Shown here: one piece after another, positions 1-11,120 of the stretch
Numbering within the stretch: the first letter of the stretch is position 1
Layout of the letters: each line of letters starts with the position of its first letter
NCBI RefSeq assembly: GCF_027887165.1
Contig: NC_077229.1
Location: 368,263,001-368,327,000, forward strand
Direction of reading: 5' to 3'
DNA from: Monodelphis domestica
Taxonomy: Eukaryota; Chordata; Mammalia; Didelphimorphia; Didelphidae
Length of the DNA: 64,000 bases
Notes under the pieces: model-generated
Databases searched by the model: none
What the model was told of the DNA's origin: nothing
The model's input: the letters and a program-made list of their open reading frames with translations, nothing else
Position numbers and translations under genes: made by a program

Positions 1-2541
1 GAGTATAAAAAGGGAGAGAAGTAGAGGGGGGAAGGGAATATAAAGGATGAGGCTACAAAGGGAAGCATATCAAGGGAGGAAACTAGGGGGACTGATTTAA
101 AGTAAATCACGGGTTTAAATGGTTATAGCTAAAGAAGAAAGGTCAGAATTAGGGGAAGATATCAAAATTCCAGGGAATCCATAAGTGACAATCTTAACTT
201 TGAATGTGAATGGGATGAACTCACCCATAAAACGTAGACAAATAGCAGAATGGATTAGAATCCAAAACCCTACCATATGTTGTCTACAAGAAACACAAAT
301 GAGGTGAATAGATACTCACAAGGTCAGGATTAAAGGATGGAGTAAGACCTTTTAGGCCTCAACTGATAGAAAGAAGACAGAAGTTGCAATCATGATATCT
401 GACAAAGCCAAAGCAAAAATAGACCTGGTTAAAAGGGATCAGAAAGGTAAATATATTCTGTTAAAAGGGAGTATAGACAATGAGGAAATATCAGTAATCA
501 AATGTATAACCTGAATGGTATAGCACCCATTTTTTTTAATGGTGAAACTAGGAGAACTGAAGGAGGAAATAGACAGTAAAACCATATTAGTGGGAGACCT
601 AAACAACCACTATCAAATTTAGATAAATCAAAAAAAAATAAGAAAGAGGTAAAAGGTGTGAATAAAATCTTAGAAAAATAAGAATTAATAGACATATGGA
701 GAAAAATAAATAGGGATAGAAAGGAATACACCTTCTTCTCAGCACCACATGGCACATTCACAAAGATTAATCATACACTAGGTCACAGAAACATGGCATA
801 CAAATGCAGAAAAGCATAAATAATAAATACAGCCTTTTCAGATCATAAGGCAATAAAAATAATGATCAGTAAGTGTACATGGAGGACCAAATCAAAAACT
901 AATTTGAAATTAAATAATATGATACTACAAAATCAGATAGTTAGAGAACAAATCATAGAAACAATTAGTAATTTCATTGAAGAAAATGACAATGGTGAGA
1001 TATCCTTAAAAACCTTATGGGATGCAGCCAAAGCAGTACTCAGAGGAAAATTCATATCCTTGAGTGCATATATTAACAAATTAGGGAGGGCAGAGATCAA
1101 GGAATTGGAAATGCAAATAAAAAAACTTGAAAGTGAACAAATTAAAACCCCCCAGAAGAAAACCAAACTTGAGATTCTAAAAACTAAGGGAGAAATTAAT
1201 AAAATTGAAAGTGATAGAACTATTGAACTAATAAATAAGACTAGAAGCTGGTACATTGAAAAAAACAAACAAAATAGACAAAGTATTGGTCAATCTAATT
1301 AAAAAAGGAAAGAAGAAAAGCAAATTAACAGCATCAAAGATGAAAAGGGGGACATCACCTCCAATGAAGAGGAATTAAGACAATCTTTAAAAACCACTTT
1401 GCCCAATTACATGGCAATAAATATACCAATCTATGTGATATGGAGGAATATTCACAAAAATATAAATTGCCTAGACTACCAGAAGAAGACATAGAATTCT
1501 TAAAAAATCCCATATCAGAAAAAGAAATCCAACAGGCCATCAAAGAACTCCCTAAGAAAAAATCCCCAGGGCCTGATGGATTCACCTGTGAATTCTATCA
1601 AACATTCAGAGAACAGCTAATCCCAATATTATACAAACTCTTTGACATAATAAGCAAAGAGGGAGTTCTACCAAATTCCTTTAATGACACAAACATATAC
1701 TGATTCCAAAGCCAGGCAGGGCAAAAACAAAGAAAGAAAACTATAGACCAATCTCCCTAATGAATATAGATGCAAAAATCTTATATAGGATACTAACAAA
1801 AAGACTCCAGCAAGAGATCAGAAGGGTCATCCACTATAACCAAGTAGGATTTATGAATGCAGGGCTGGTTCAATATTAGGAAAACCATCCACATAATTGA
1901 CCATATCAACAAGCACACCAAGAAAAATCACATGATTATCTCAATAGATGCAGAAAAAGCCTTTGACAAAATACAACACATATTCCTATTAAAAACCCTA
2001 GAAAGCATAGGAATAGAAGGGTCATTCCTAAAAATAATAAACAGTATATATCTAAAACCATCAGCTAATATCATCTGCAATAGGGATAAATTGATGCATT
2101 CTCAATAAGATCAGGAGTGAAACAAGGATCCCATTATCACCTCTACTATTTGACATTGTACTAGAAAGACTAGCAGTAGCAATTAGAGAAGAAAAAGAAA
2201 TTGATGGCTTTAAAATAGGCAAGGAGTAGATGAAGTCATCACTTTTTGAGGATGATATGATGATCTACTTAAAGAATCCTAGAGAATCAAGCAAAAAGCT
2301 AGTCGAAATAATCAACAACTTTAGCAAAGTTGCAGGATACAAAATAAACGCGCATAAGCCATTGGCATTTCTATATTCTTCCAACACAACTCAGCAGCAA
2401 GAACTAGAAAGAGAAATCCCATTCAAAATCACCTTAGACAAAATAAAATACTTAGGAATCTATCTCCCGAGACAAACACAGGCACCATATGAACACAACT
2501 ACAAAACACTCTCCACACATCTAAAACTAGACATACAATAA
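1..2541 (+). mobile_element. LINE-1 fragment, ORF2-bearing, 5' part beyond window edge
   Basis: Positions 1-182 are purine-rich non-coding DNA typical of the spacer between L1 ORF1 and ORF2. From about 188 the three frames together read as L1 ORF2: endonuclease (188-850), linker (862-1302) and reverse transcriptase (1440-2541). Recognition stops at about 2541, inside the region after the RT core, where the sequence changes to unrelated or rearranged DNA. The copy is old: it has several frameshifts and in-frame stops. Orientation is opposite to the large L1s at 33-40 kb and 55-63 kb. Confidence 0.93.
188..2541 (+). pseudogene. L1 ORF2 pseudogene: endonuclease and reverse transcriptase domains
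   Basis: ORF2p nicks target DNA and copies L1 RNA at the nick. Visible endonuclease landmarks are LTLNVNGMNSP at about 194-226 (the N-terminal Asn motif), CCLQET at about 278-295 (catalytic Glu), GDLNN near 595 and SDHKAIKI at 838-861. The linker is an open 146-residue stretch at 862-1302. The RT region carries [10 protein letters not shown] (1555-1584), PKPGR and [14 protein letters not shown] (1708-1785, another frame), [15 protein letters not shown] (1936-1980) and an active-site box at 2245-2256. That box reads FEDD where FADD is usual; both aspartates are kept. Reading moves between frames at about 860, 1400, 1700, 1850, 2100 and 2230, and stops occur in the endonuclease. The protein cannot be made intact. 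Confidence 0.9.
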
Positions 2542-3030
2542 GGTTATGCTGTTTTCATACATATATGGGAAGATGTTCTTGTCGCTATAAAGAACTTGAT
2601 TATCATAAAGATAGTAAGAAATATACATTGATATAGGGCAAGAGTGTGAATCAAATAGGAAAGTATGACAAAAATTAAGGCAAGATAAATTGGAATTAAC
2701 TAGGAGAAGTTGGAAAAAAAGATAGGGGGTAAATTATCAAACACAAAAAGGTATGAAGAGCTTTTACCATGGAAGGTAAGAGGGGGGAGGCTGAGAGTTG
2801 AGTATTTGATCCTTACTCTCATCAGCATTGGCTCAATGAGGGAAGAATATATACCATCAGCTGGGTATAGACATCTATCTAACCCTATAGGAATTTAGGA
2901 GGGGAAAAGAGATATGAGAAATGGGGTAGGGATGATAGAAAAGAGGGCAAATTCGTGGATATGGTGATTAGAATCTAAACAGAAGGAAATAGGATGGAAA
3001 GTAACAGAATCCTAAGGATCCAAAAACTTT
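2542..3030 (+). other. Non-coding block between two L1 segments; probably L1 inter-ORF spacer
   Basis: A purine-rich stretch without coding signal. It resembles the spacer that precedes ORF2 in marsupial L1s (runs such as GGGAGG and AGGAGGGGAA; an 'agtgattaaaa'-like segment near 2965). It is joined directly to ORF2 C-terminal sequence starting near 3036, as expected for an internally deleted, non-autonomous L1. The boundary at 2541 may be an insertion or deletion point. Assignment is by general resemblance only. Confidence 0.4.
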
Positions 3031-4085
3031 TTAAAAGTCTCTCTAACAAAGGATTAATTTCAAAAATACATAAGGAAATGCATTGAATGTATAAGAATAC
3101 CAGTTATTTCCCAATTGATACATGGTCAAAGGATAGGAACAAGCAGTTCTCAGATGAAGTAATCAAATATTTCTATAGTGATGCAAAACATAAATACTTT
3201 AAATCATTATTAATTAGAGAAATGCAAATTGAAACAATTCTAGGATATCACCACACACACATAAGATTGGCTATTATAACAATAAAGAAAAATGATAAAA
3301 TTTGGAGGGGGCATGAGAAAACTGAGACATAAATGCACTGTTAGGAAGTTTTGAACTGATTCAATTATTCTGAATAGCAACATACTTATGTCCAAAAGGT
3401 TATAAAGCAGTACATACCATTTGACCCAGCAACATCATTACAAAGTTTGTAACCCAAAGAGACAAAAAATGAAAAGGGGAAGGACATATATGTACAGAAA
3501 TATTTAAAGGAGCTCTTTTGGGAAAGGGAAAAGATTTAGGAAGTAAGGGGATATCCATCAAGTAAAGAATGTCTGTTATAATATACAATTATAATGGAAT
3601 ATTATCGTGCTGCAAAAGTGATGAACAGGAAGAGCTTGGAAAAATCTGAATACATGAATCAAAGTACAGCAAAGTAAGTAGAACCAGGAGAACATTGTAT
3701 ACAATGACAGGAATATTGTGCAATGAACAATTATGAATAACTTAGATATTCTCAGCAATACAATGATATAGAACTATCCCAAAGGACTTTGGATAAAAAG
3801 TACCATTGGTTTCTAGAGAAGGAACTTATGGAATCTGAATCCAGAAGAAAACATTATTTCACTTTATTTCTTAATTTTATTTTTGTTTGAGTTTCCTTTC
3901 ACTAAAGGATAAGTATGGGGAAATGTTTTAGATTTCTGAATATATAAAATCTATATGAGATTGTTTATCATCCAAACAAGGGGGAGGGAGGAAGGGAGGT
4001 CAAGACTCAATCCTTTTTTTTAAATGCTGAAAACTATTTTTACATGTAATTAAGGAAATAAAGAAAATTAAATGAAAAGAAAAGA
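3031..4085 (+). mobile_element. Diverged L1 3' end: ORF2 C-terminus, 3' UTR and A-rich tail
   Basis: 3036-3330 translates as worn ORF2 C-terminus: KGLISKIHKEMH, then after a stop FPIDTWSKDRNKQFSDE and LLIREMQIET. These match the same segments of the L1 at 56.0-56.3 kb on the other strand. 3420-3650 continues the pattern in broken form (CCATTTGACCCAGCAAC; a GGAATATTATCGTGCTGC segment equivalent to MEYY.A). 3660-3960 is 3' UTR-like, including AGAACCAGGAGAACATTGTA. The end is a G-rich stretch and an A-rich tail near 4050-4085. Endonuclease and RT are absent, so with 2542-3030 this looks like a non-autonomous (HAL1-type) L1. The subfamily is a guess. Confidence 0.8.
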
Positions 4086-4224
4086 AAAACATCAATTTAC
4101 TGATTACAAGATGAGGGAGGTATGATTAGACTGTGATTTTTCCCTGAAAAGAAATGTTGGAATTATTTTCACAATAAAATTAGTAAAACAAGTCAAAAGG
4201 ATAGATATTGGGAAGTGACAGTTC
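4086..4224. other. Short unique spacer
   Basis: AT-rich sequence between the L1 tail and the L3 fragment. Nothing recognisable. Confidence 0.5.
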
Positions 4225-4775
4225 TGTTCTACTCTTCAAGGGTCAGAACATATACAGAGGACTGTGTTCAGTTCTGGTTGCTATATTTTGAGAAGAACAT
4301 TGACAAGCTAAAAGGCAACTAAAAAGACAATTAATAAGAATCATTAAATAGTTTGAAAAATTCCATCTCATGTTCAACTAAAGATTTGTGATGGTAATTG
4401 TGAGCGGGGGCAGGGAAGAACACTTAGAAAGGACTGGCTACTTTTTTATTTTGTTTTGTTTTGCTTATTAAATTAGAAGGACTCTCATGTGAAAGAAGTT
4501 TCAGCTTTGTTCAGCTGTCTCCATTCCAGAGGGCAGAATTATAAGTACAATTTCAGAAGGCAGATTTAGAACTCTAACCAAGTGGGGAAATAACAAATAT
4601 TTTTATCCAGATATAAAATCGACTTTCTTGGAGATAATGTATTTCCTATACTGTGGAGATTTGAGAAAAAGCTGAATGATTACTGGTTGGATATATTGTA
4701 GAGGGAACTTTTTAAAACTATGATTTAGACTAGATGACCTCTAGCATCCATTCTAATTATGAAAATTTAGGGCTC
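4225..4775 (+). repeat. L3/CR1-clade LINE 3' fragment
   Basis: The order of motifs matches the 3' end of mammalian L3 (CR1 clade) as I remember it: GTTCAGTTCTGGTTGC followed by AAGAACATTGACAAGCT (4268-4312), CCAGAGGGCAGAATTA near 4530, a TTGTAGAGGGAA segment near 4700 and the terminal GACTAGATGACCTCTAGCATCC (4728-4750). The sequence is heavily diverged with a pyrimidine-rich interruption at 4440-4470, consistent with an element older than marsupials. Confidence 0.72.
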
Positions 4776-4970
4776 CTTTTCTATAGGGGTAAATCCTTCA
4801 TTAGTAGAATCATGGGTAACATTACTAGAATTATTTTTGGATTCATTTTTTTTTGTGTGCAGTTTGGAACAACCTTGTGTTTTCACTGACATATGACAGC
4901 CATGATAAGGAAACTCCTCCTACCAATATATATTGGCACTTACTATGTAGTTTATATTTTTATTATTTTT

Positions 4971-5166
4971 AAATCCTTACCTTCTGTCTTAGAATCAATA
5001 CTATGTACCGGTTCTAAGGCAGAAAAGTGGTAAAGGCTGGGAAATAAGGGTCAAGTGACTTGTCCAGGGTCACACAGCTAGGAAGTATCTGAGGCCATAT
5101 TTGAACCTAGGACCTCCTGTCTCTGGGTCTGGCTCTCAATCCACTGAGCTACCCAGCTACTCCCTA
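4971..5166 (-). repeat. Marsupial tRNA-derived SINE (Mar1/WALLSI type)
   Basis: On the minus strand the element starts near 5166 with a tRNA-like head. A box A-like segment (TAGCTCAGTGGATTGAG) precedes a box B-like GGTTCAAATA, then TGTGACCCTGGACAAGTCAC and a tail with ACCACTTTTCTGCCTTAG repeated in inverted, hairpin-like form. These A and B boxes are the internal RNA polymerase III promoter of such SINEs. The body is well preserved, so this is a fairly young copy. Confidence 0.9.
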
Positions 5167-6480
5167 TAGCTAATAATATTAAAGAAAATATTAGTATATT
5201 GAGTTCAAATTCTTTCCCAGACTTACACTGTCAATATTTTTTACAAGTAAGATTTGAACTCAGATCTTAGTTCAATTAAGAAGTTTCCATTATGATATGC
5301 AAGAACCTCTCATGCCAAATACCTTTCTGTTCCCTAACTGATGTTTTCCCATTTGCCAGATAGACTACAACATTCTCTGGTTTCTCTGTCTGCTGGGATA
5401 TGCGGTAAAGATTCCTTTATTATATGCAGCTGGAGATTGGCCCTAACATGAATCCTGCTCAGAGTTGAAATTGTAGTGGGAATTGAGGGGAAGTTAAGCA
5501 TTCCTACACAATTTACCTTAATGAGTATAGCAATGCACTTGTACAAAGGAAAAAGGAACTGAGAGGCTGACCAAGCTGTGTGAAATTGAGATAAGCACGC
5601 ACCTTCTAATTAGAGGCTGAAACAGACAGTCATTTCTTCCCAGGGCTTGGATAACTTGACCCTATATGAAAAGATCTGGGTCAATGGAATCTATTTTTTG
5701 TAGCATGTGGGATGTGGCAGATAGTCTGGCCTTCAGTTGCCTGCTTTGTGTTTCGTCTTATTTATGGCTGGTCGCAGGCGCTGAAAGTGAAGGAATAGAC
5801 TTGAGAAGAAAATCTTCTTAACCTTGTAAGGGGATGATTTAGGTGTGGAAGACCTATTGGATGATTTCGCAGGAGAGCCTTTTGGGCCTTTATGATTAAA
5901 ATTTGGAAACACATCTCACAAACTGACTCATGATTCAAAAACATTCAAAAACCTATTCTGTCCATTTATTTCTTTTTAGAACAGGAGCAGAAGAAAAACT
6001 CCTGAGGAATTATTTTCAGCCATAGAATGCCCACTTTTTTTTCAGCAATGAAAAAAATCCATTGTAGAATCCTGTAATTAACTGAAGTCATATATATGAC
6101 TGGAGACATCACTATTCCTTGCAAAATGCCCTTGTCAGCTCATGGAATTCTGCTTACTGCATTTTATCTTCCACGCTTCAATTGGGGCAGAAAGATCTTT
6201 AACATACTGCTACTATGCAGTAAAGCTGAAATGCTGATGGAAAGCACAGGTAGGTGTGTGCTCAGTCTAAAGTACTCACAGCCTGTGTAGGAAGGGACAA
6301 ATTAAAAGAAATGCCTAAAGCTCTACCGATACTAAGGAGCTTGGAGCTTGTGATCTCTCATAGCCTATCTCTAAGGAAGATAAAATAATGAAAAAAATAC
6401 TTGGCTAAACTGCTGGTAAAACTCTTATTGTTTGTACCACTTCTGGAAAAAGACCCTTGGGACCAGCAGTGGAATCCTGG
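5167..6480. other. Repeat-free single-copy stretch upstream of a candidate promoter
   Basis: No recognisable interspersed repeat and no convincing ORF. Base composition is more balanced than in the flanks, and the segment around 5560-5900 contains homeodomain-like CTAATTAGA and other non-simple sequence. This is the best place in the first 10 kb for conserved regulatory DNA, but conservation cannot be judged here. Confidence 0.4.
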
Positions 6481-6601
6481 CTATTGATTGGCTGGTTAAA
6501 TAGAGGACTATTAGCTTCAGACAGGCTAGATTGATTATACAGCAGCAGAAAGAGCTGAGGCTCAGAGCTGAGTGAACGTCAGGGTGAGGGAGGGAGGGGG
6601 G

Positions 6602-6678
<77 letters not shown>

Positions 6679-6981
6679 AGAGAAGGCAGAGAAGCAAGCT
6701 GTCTGCAGACTAGAGCATCAGTATGGAACTGTCGGTGCCTGAGAATTCTGATACCCAGCTTCCACAGTGAACAAGTTACTAAGCTACCTTGCAAGAGGAT
6801 GTGAGCCCCGAGTCTCTGCAAGAGAAAACTGACTGGATTTTTGGAATAGTTCACCTTACTCCTACATCTTTGGGGAAGAGGTGTTTTTTTTTTTTCTGAT
6901 AAAAATATATGTACATATTTCAAGCCCTATTTCCAACCTTTCCATGCCCCAGCATTGAATACATATAATTTGAGCCTCCAG
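6481..6981 (+). promoter_or_regulatory. Candidate promoter and non-coding first exon (speculative)
   Basis: A CCAAT-box core in reverse (ATTGGC, 6487-6492) and a TATA-like TTAAATA (6496-6502) precede a 450-bp more GC-balanced segment containing a (GA)n tract. The segment ends in a near-consensus splice donor: CAG at 6979-6981 followed by GTAAGG. No long ORF spans it, so any exon here would be 5' UTR or part of a long non-coding RNA. The spacing of the two boxes (4 bp) is atypical, and each motif alone is common by chance. I do not recognise a gene. Confidence 0.28.
6603..6677. repeat. (GA)n microsatellite
   Basis: About 37 uninterrupted GA units. The tract is purine-only on the plus strand, so it can form triplex or GAGA-type structures. 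It lies inside the candidate first exon. Confidence 0.98.
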
Positions 6982-6987
6982 GTAAGG

Positions 6988-8682
6988 AAATTATGTTTTT
7001 CTCTCTCTGACTTTTTTTTTTCTTCTAAGCCCTTCAGAGAATTTGTATCCTTGCCTTGCCTTGCATGTTTGCAAAATCTCTAGCTATTTCTTATATCTAT
7101 ACTTACCTACATATATACAGGAATGTCCATGTTTCCTTGTAAGTCTATGTATAAATATTTTCCATTTTAACAGTTTGTGTGCCCAGTGCAGAAGATAATG
7201 TAGTTGTGTGAGAATCCTGATCTAGACATTAAGGAACAAACACATTATAGCAAAGAGAGCAGTTATAAAAATGACATTCATCTAACTCGTTTCAATAGAA
7301 ACTGTCCCAAAGATACCAAGGAACTTTGATGCATAATGGTATTTCACTGAATCTTCCTCATTGCACTAATTGCTTACTATATATACTTCACATTGATTGT
7401 AAGGAGTGTGTGTTTGTCTGTGTGTGTATGTACATGAGTGTGTGTGTGTAAGATATCTATCTTTTGACTGCAGTCAACTCTTGATCATAAACATGATCTA
7501 CTTAAATAATATGGCATTAGATTGCCATCTTACAATATTCATGAAAATGAGGATAAAGGTTCTGCTAGGACCAAAACACAGACATAGGCATTTATGACTA
7601 TTCCATGTCTGCTGTTGTTCTAGCAGCCTGATCAAGTTGATTATTTTGACCTGGCAATGACACTTAACTCTTAGAGTGTCTATGGATATTAGTAAACTTT
7701 TCATATATTACAGTCTCATCTAGGGCTAGGTAGGGAATAGGAGGAGGTTCCATTATGTCTCTTGAAGATACTGAGTTTCAATGGGAATAATTGGGTTTGG
7801 GCAACGCCGCATTCACAAAGTTGATTGACTTCAGGTTTACAGGTGACAAGAGTTAATCACTAAAAGGACCACTTTGTGCTTATAGACAAAAGGTTTTCCC
7901 TTATGACAGGAAATATAATGATTTGTAATACACTTCATGTCAGTGATAGCTTTTTCTGTTTTTTGATCTGTGAAGGAGAAACTCTTACTACTGAACCAAG
8001 TTGGTTTGTTCCTTTTTGAGTGGAGTTCATCGAAGCACTGCTTTAATAAGGAGAGAAATGCTATTCATAAATAGGTGCAACTTTTGATGGATTGCTCCAT
8101 TAGTTAGACAACCCTAGTGGTCACTGATGTAGCAGAAGGGATGTTTTGTAAAGTGATTCTCATTTCCTCTGATAACTAATCCCTACCCCCACCACAAGTG
8201 CATGTTAACTGTCCAAAACTATGTACTTATGAAACAAAATGCTTTGGAGCATTTCCTTAATCATCCCACTACCACTCTGATGGGTCTTTTTACTAATGCC
8301 TGCTTTAAAATGTGCATTTTGTCCCAAATTCTGGAGATAATTCAATTATGTTGCAGCATGGGTGCCTATAAAGTTTAGAATGTGGTATTCATTAAAAGAG
8401 GCAGGGGTTTGCACTTAAATTAAATGTAACTATGTACTTTGACATTTTTGTTTAAAACAAATATTTCTACCAGAATGTTCCCTCACTTCTCTATGGAATT
8501 ATTATATGGAAAAGATAAGCGGATAATTAATCAGCCCTATGAAGTATCCAGTACTCTATGCCTTGCATAGCTATATTTCTACATTATATTTCTATGTAAA
8601 AATAGAATTATATTTATGATTTTTCAAAATTATTCATGTGTTATGTCTATATATGTATATAAACAAATATCTATCTATCTAA

Positions 8683-8686
<4 letters not shown>
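6988..8686. other. Unique AT-rich DNA, no gene or repeat recognised
   Basis: Only a short TG-rich tract (about 7405-7450) stands out. Short open frames here match nothing I recognise. Confidence 0.5.

Positions 8687-8752
<66 letters not shown>
8687..8752. repeat. Compound (TA)n-(GA)n microsatellite
   Basis: TA repeats from about 8687 to 8720 run directly into GA repeats at 8721-8752, giving a sharp switch between two dinucleotide motifs. Confidence 0.97.
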
Positions 8753-8755
<3 letters not shown>

Positions 8756-10984
8756 ATAAGACAGACAGAGGGGATAGAGATCTTTCTAGATTTATTATAT
8801 ATTGCCTATTTATGTAGACTCAATATTGAATTTACTTTTAATATTTTAATCTTTAATAATAAAGTCATTCATCTTTTATTGGAATTAGGAAGTAGATTTA
8901 AATACTTGTTCTACTGGTCTTTAACACTTTTAGCATACAATATACATTTTTAAAGCATTTCTCGTGTTCAACAATTGCATAAAACTTATTGTTTGGCATC
9001 TTTTGGGCACAGCACCTATTTTGTTTTGCATTCCACCAAAAAAGGCATATGGGGTTAAATTTGGACATTTTTGAATAAACAAATAAACTTTAGAAAATTA
9101 ACCCACCCAAGAAGATATATTTTTCAGTTTTTATATCTCACAGACATACTCCCTTTAATGGTTCTAATAATTCTTTAAGCTGTTCGATGTGTTAGTTCTC
9201 TTTCTTACTCTGTCTGCTACACACCTACCCTCTTTGCACACTTTATAGCTTTTCTTCTAAATCTCTTACTAATTACAATCATAGAAGCATGATTTCTATT
9301 GTGAATGCTATAACTATTTCATTCTCTTGGTAGGGATTAAAATTTGTGCCAAATTCCACAAGGGTTATATATAGTAGACATGAGTTAATTTATCACCTCT
9401 GTGTTTTGTTGCCTAATTTTGTATTTTAAAACCTTTGTTTTCTCCACTCACTGTTACTAGATTTATGGAATCTCCCTTTTCTCTCTATTCTTAAGCATAA
9501 GTAAATATGCCCTTTCAATTCAAACTTGCTTTTAATGGAACTGCATCACTTATCTTTCCTGATTACTCATGCCACTACTTTTGCTAGGCCAAAACACAGA
9601 GGCAGAAATACCTATTTTGGTTCCACAAAAAACTAAGCCATTAGGGGGCTCTTTCTTACTGTGTTATTAAAGTAGCAGGCTACATTGGGTCACTATATGA
9701 GTCTTTGATATGATTTTCTCTCTTTTAAAAATACAAGTGATTCTTGAATTAGTATTTTTTTGTAAAACAGAAACATTAAATAACAAGAAGTTATTAATTT
9801 TATCATAAGTAATTATTAAAAATGCCTGCTAATAGCATACCTGATACTTAGCAATTTACTTCTCTTAATATTATTACCCATAGGTACATAGTGTTAGATA
9901 TTTAATGGTACCAATAAAATGAAGGATTGTATGTTACATGCCATTTTTCATTTATATGATATTGCATTATTAGAAAACAATAATGAGGCAAAAAGCAGTT
10001 CTAAAAGAGAAACATCCTTTGAACACTCAGTTCACTTTTCTCACACTTATTATTCTTTGAAAAGAGGGCATATTCTTGAAATTAATGTTATCTATGGAAA
10101 TAAGAAAAAAGAAAACTGGTAATAATGGAGTTATTTTTAATAGCCATGACATAAGTTGTATATATCAAGCTATTCAATTAAAAACATGTTTCTTATGCAA
10201 AATTTGAAGGTAGCAAAACATGCATATACATAGAGACATGCACACACAGAGAATGATGCAAGGCTGGCTTTCTATATATTGATTTTACCTCTTCAACCCA
10301 GCAGCCATCTGATTAATGTTCATGGTATCATACTGCAAACTTTCTTAGTGAAGGGCATACATTTCAACTTTTACTTCAGGAATGTGATAATTTGACTGAC
10401 TTAGGCATCTCAACCATTCATAACTTTTTTTCCTTATTGAAACCTACTAAAAATTGAAAAAGAAGATACCTTTATAGTTACCCTTTAGAAAAGCATTTTC
10501 TGTACTATCTTGTGAAGGGCAGAAGTTGTGAAGAGTTGAGGACACTCCTATTTTTATATCTGTTGAGATAGGAGAATTTAACTTCCTCTTTGAAATGGTC
10601 ATTCCTTGCTGAAAAGGGGTTGCCCTAGGGCCAGAAATCAGAAGAGAAATAGAAAATCACAAAGAAGCTTCTTTTGATGGAAATTTGATTCTAGTTCTTG
10701 TTAGACAGGCTAAATAGCCTGAGAGGATAGAACATGAAATTTCTTTGTGAACTATAAGATTCTACTTCATTCAAAGAAGCCCTATCACTATGTTAATGCT
10801 ACTATATTCATTGCTAAAATCATTTAAAATATATTTTATCAAGAAAGAAGTAATTTGTAAAACAAAATCTAAGTGCTGGTATCAGCTCTGTTAACAATTC
10901 CATACTCTTCCGCAAGTTCACCTGTAGAATTTCAACTCTATTGCACTTTTATCATCTGAATATGAACATTGTTGTAGTACAGTG
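8753..10984. other. Unique AT-rich DNA, no gene or repeat recognised
   Basis: I see no interspersed repeat and no coding signal. The open frame at 9919-10122 (67 codons) has no recognisable domain. Confidence 0.5.
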
Positions 10985-11120
10985 AAAAATGAGTTGGGTT
11001 TGGAGATTGAGAATTGAAGAGTTGGGTTAAAAGCTTGGCTCTCCCACTTTTTGACTGTGCAAACTTTGCTGTCATTGAACTTCTAAGAAACTTGGTTTTT
11101 TCATCTGTAAAATATAAAGT
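10985..11120 (+). repeat. MIR-family SINE relic
   Basis: The MIR core order is visible: a GGTTAAAAGCTTGGCTCTCCCACTTTTTGACTGTGCAAACTT-like segment followed by TTTTTTCATCTGTAAAATA (11095-11113). Diverged, both ends unclear. Confidence 0.7.

Noticed and set aside
862..1302. A 146-codon open frame as a host gene
   Set aside because: It is the linker between endonuclease and RT of L1 ORF2 and sits in order between those domains.
6425..6923. Serine/leucine-rich open frames on the minus strand
   Set aside because: They are produced by the (GA)n tract read as CTCTCT and have no start, domain or codon support.
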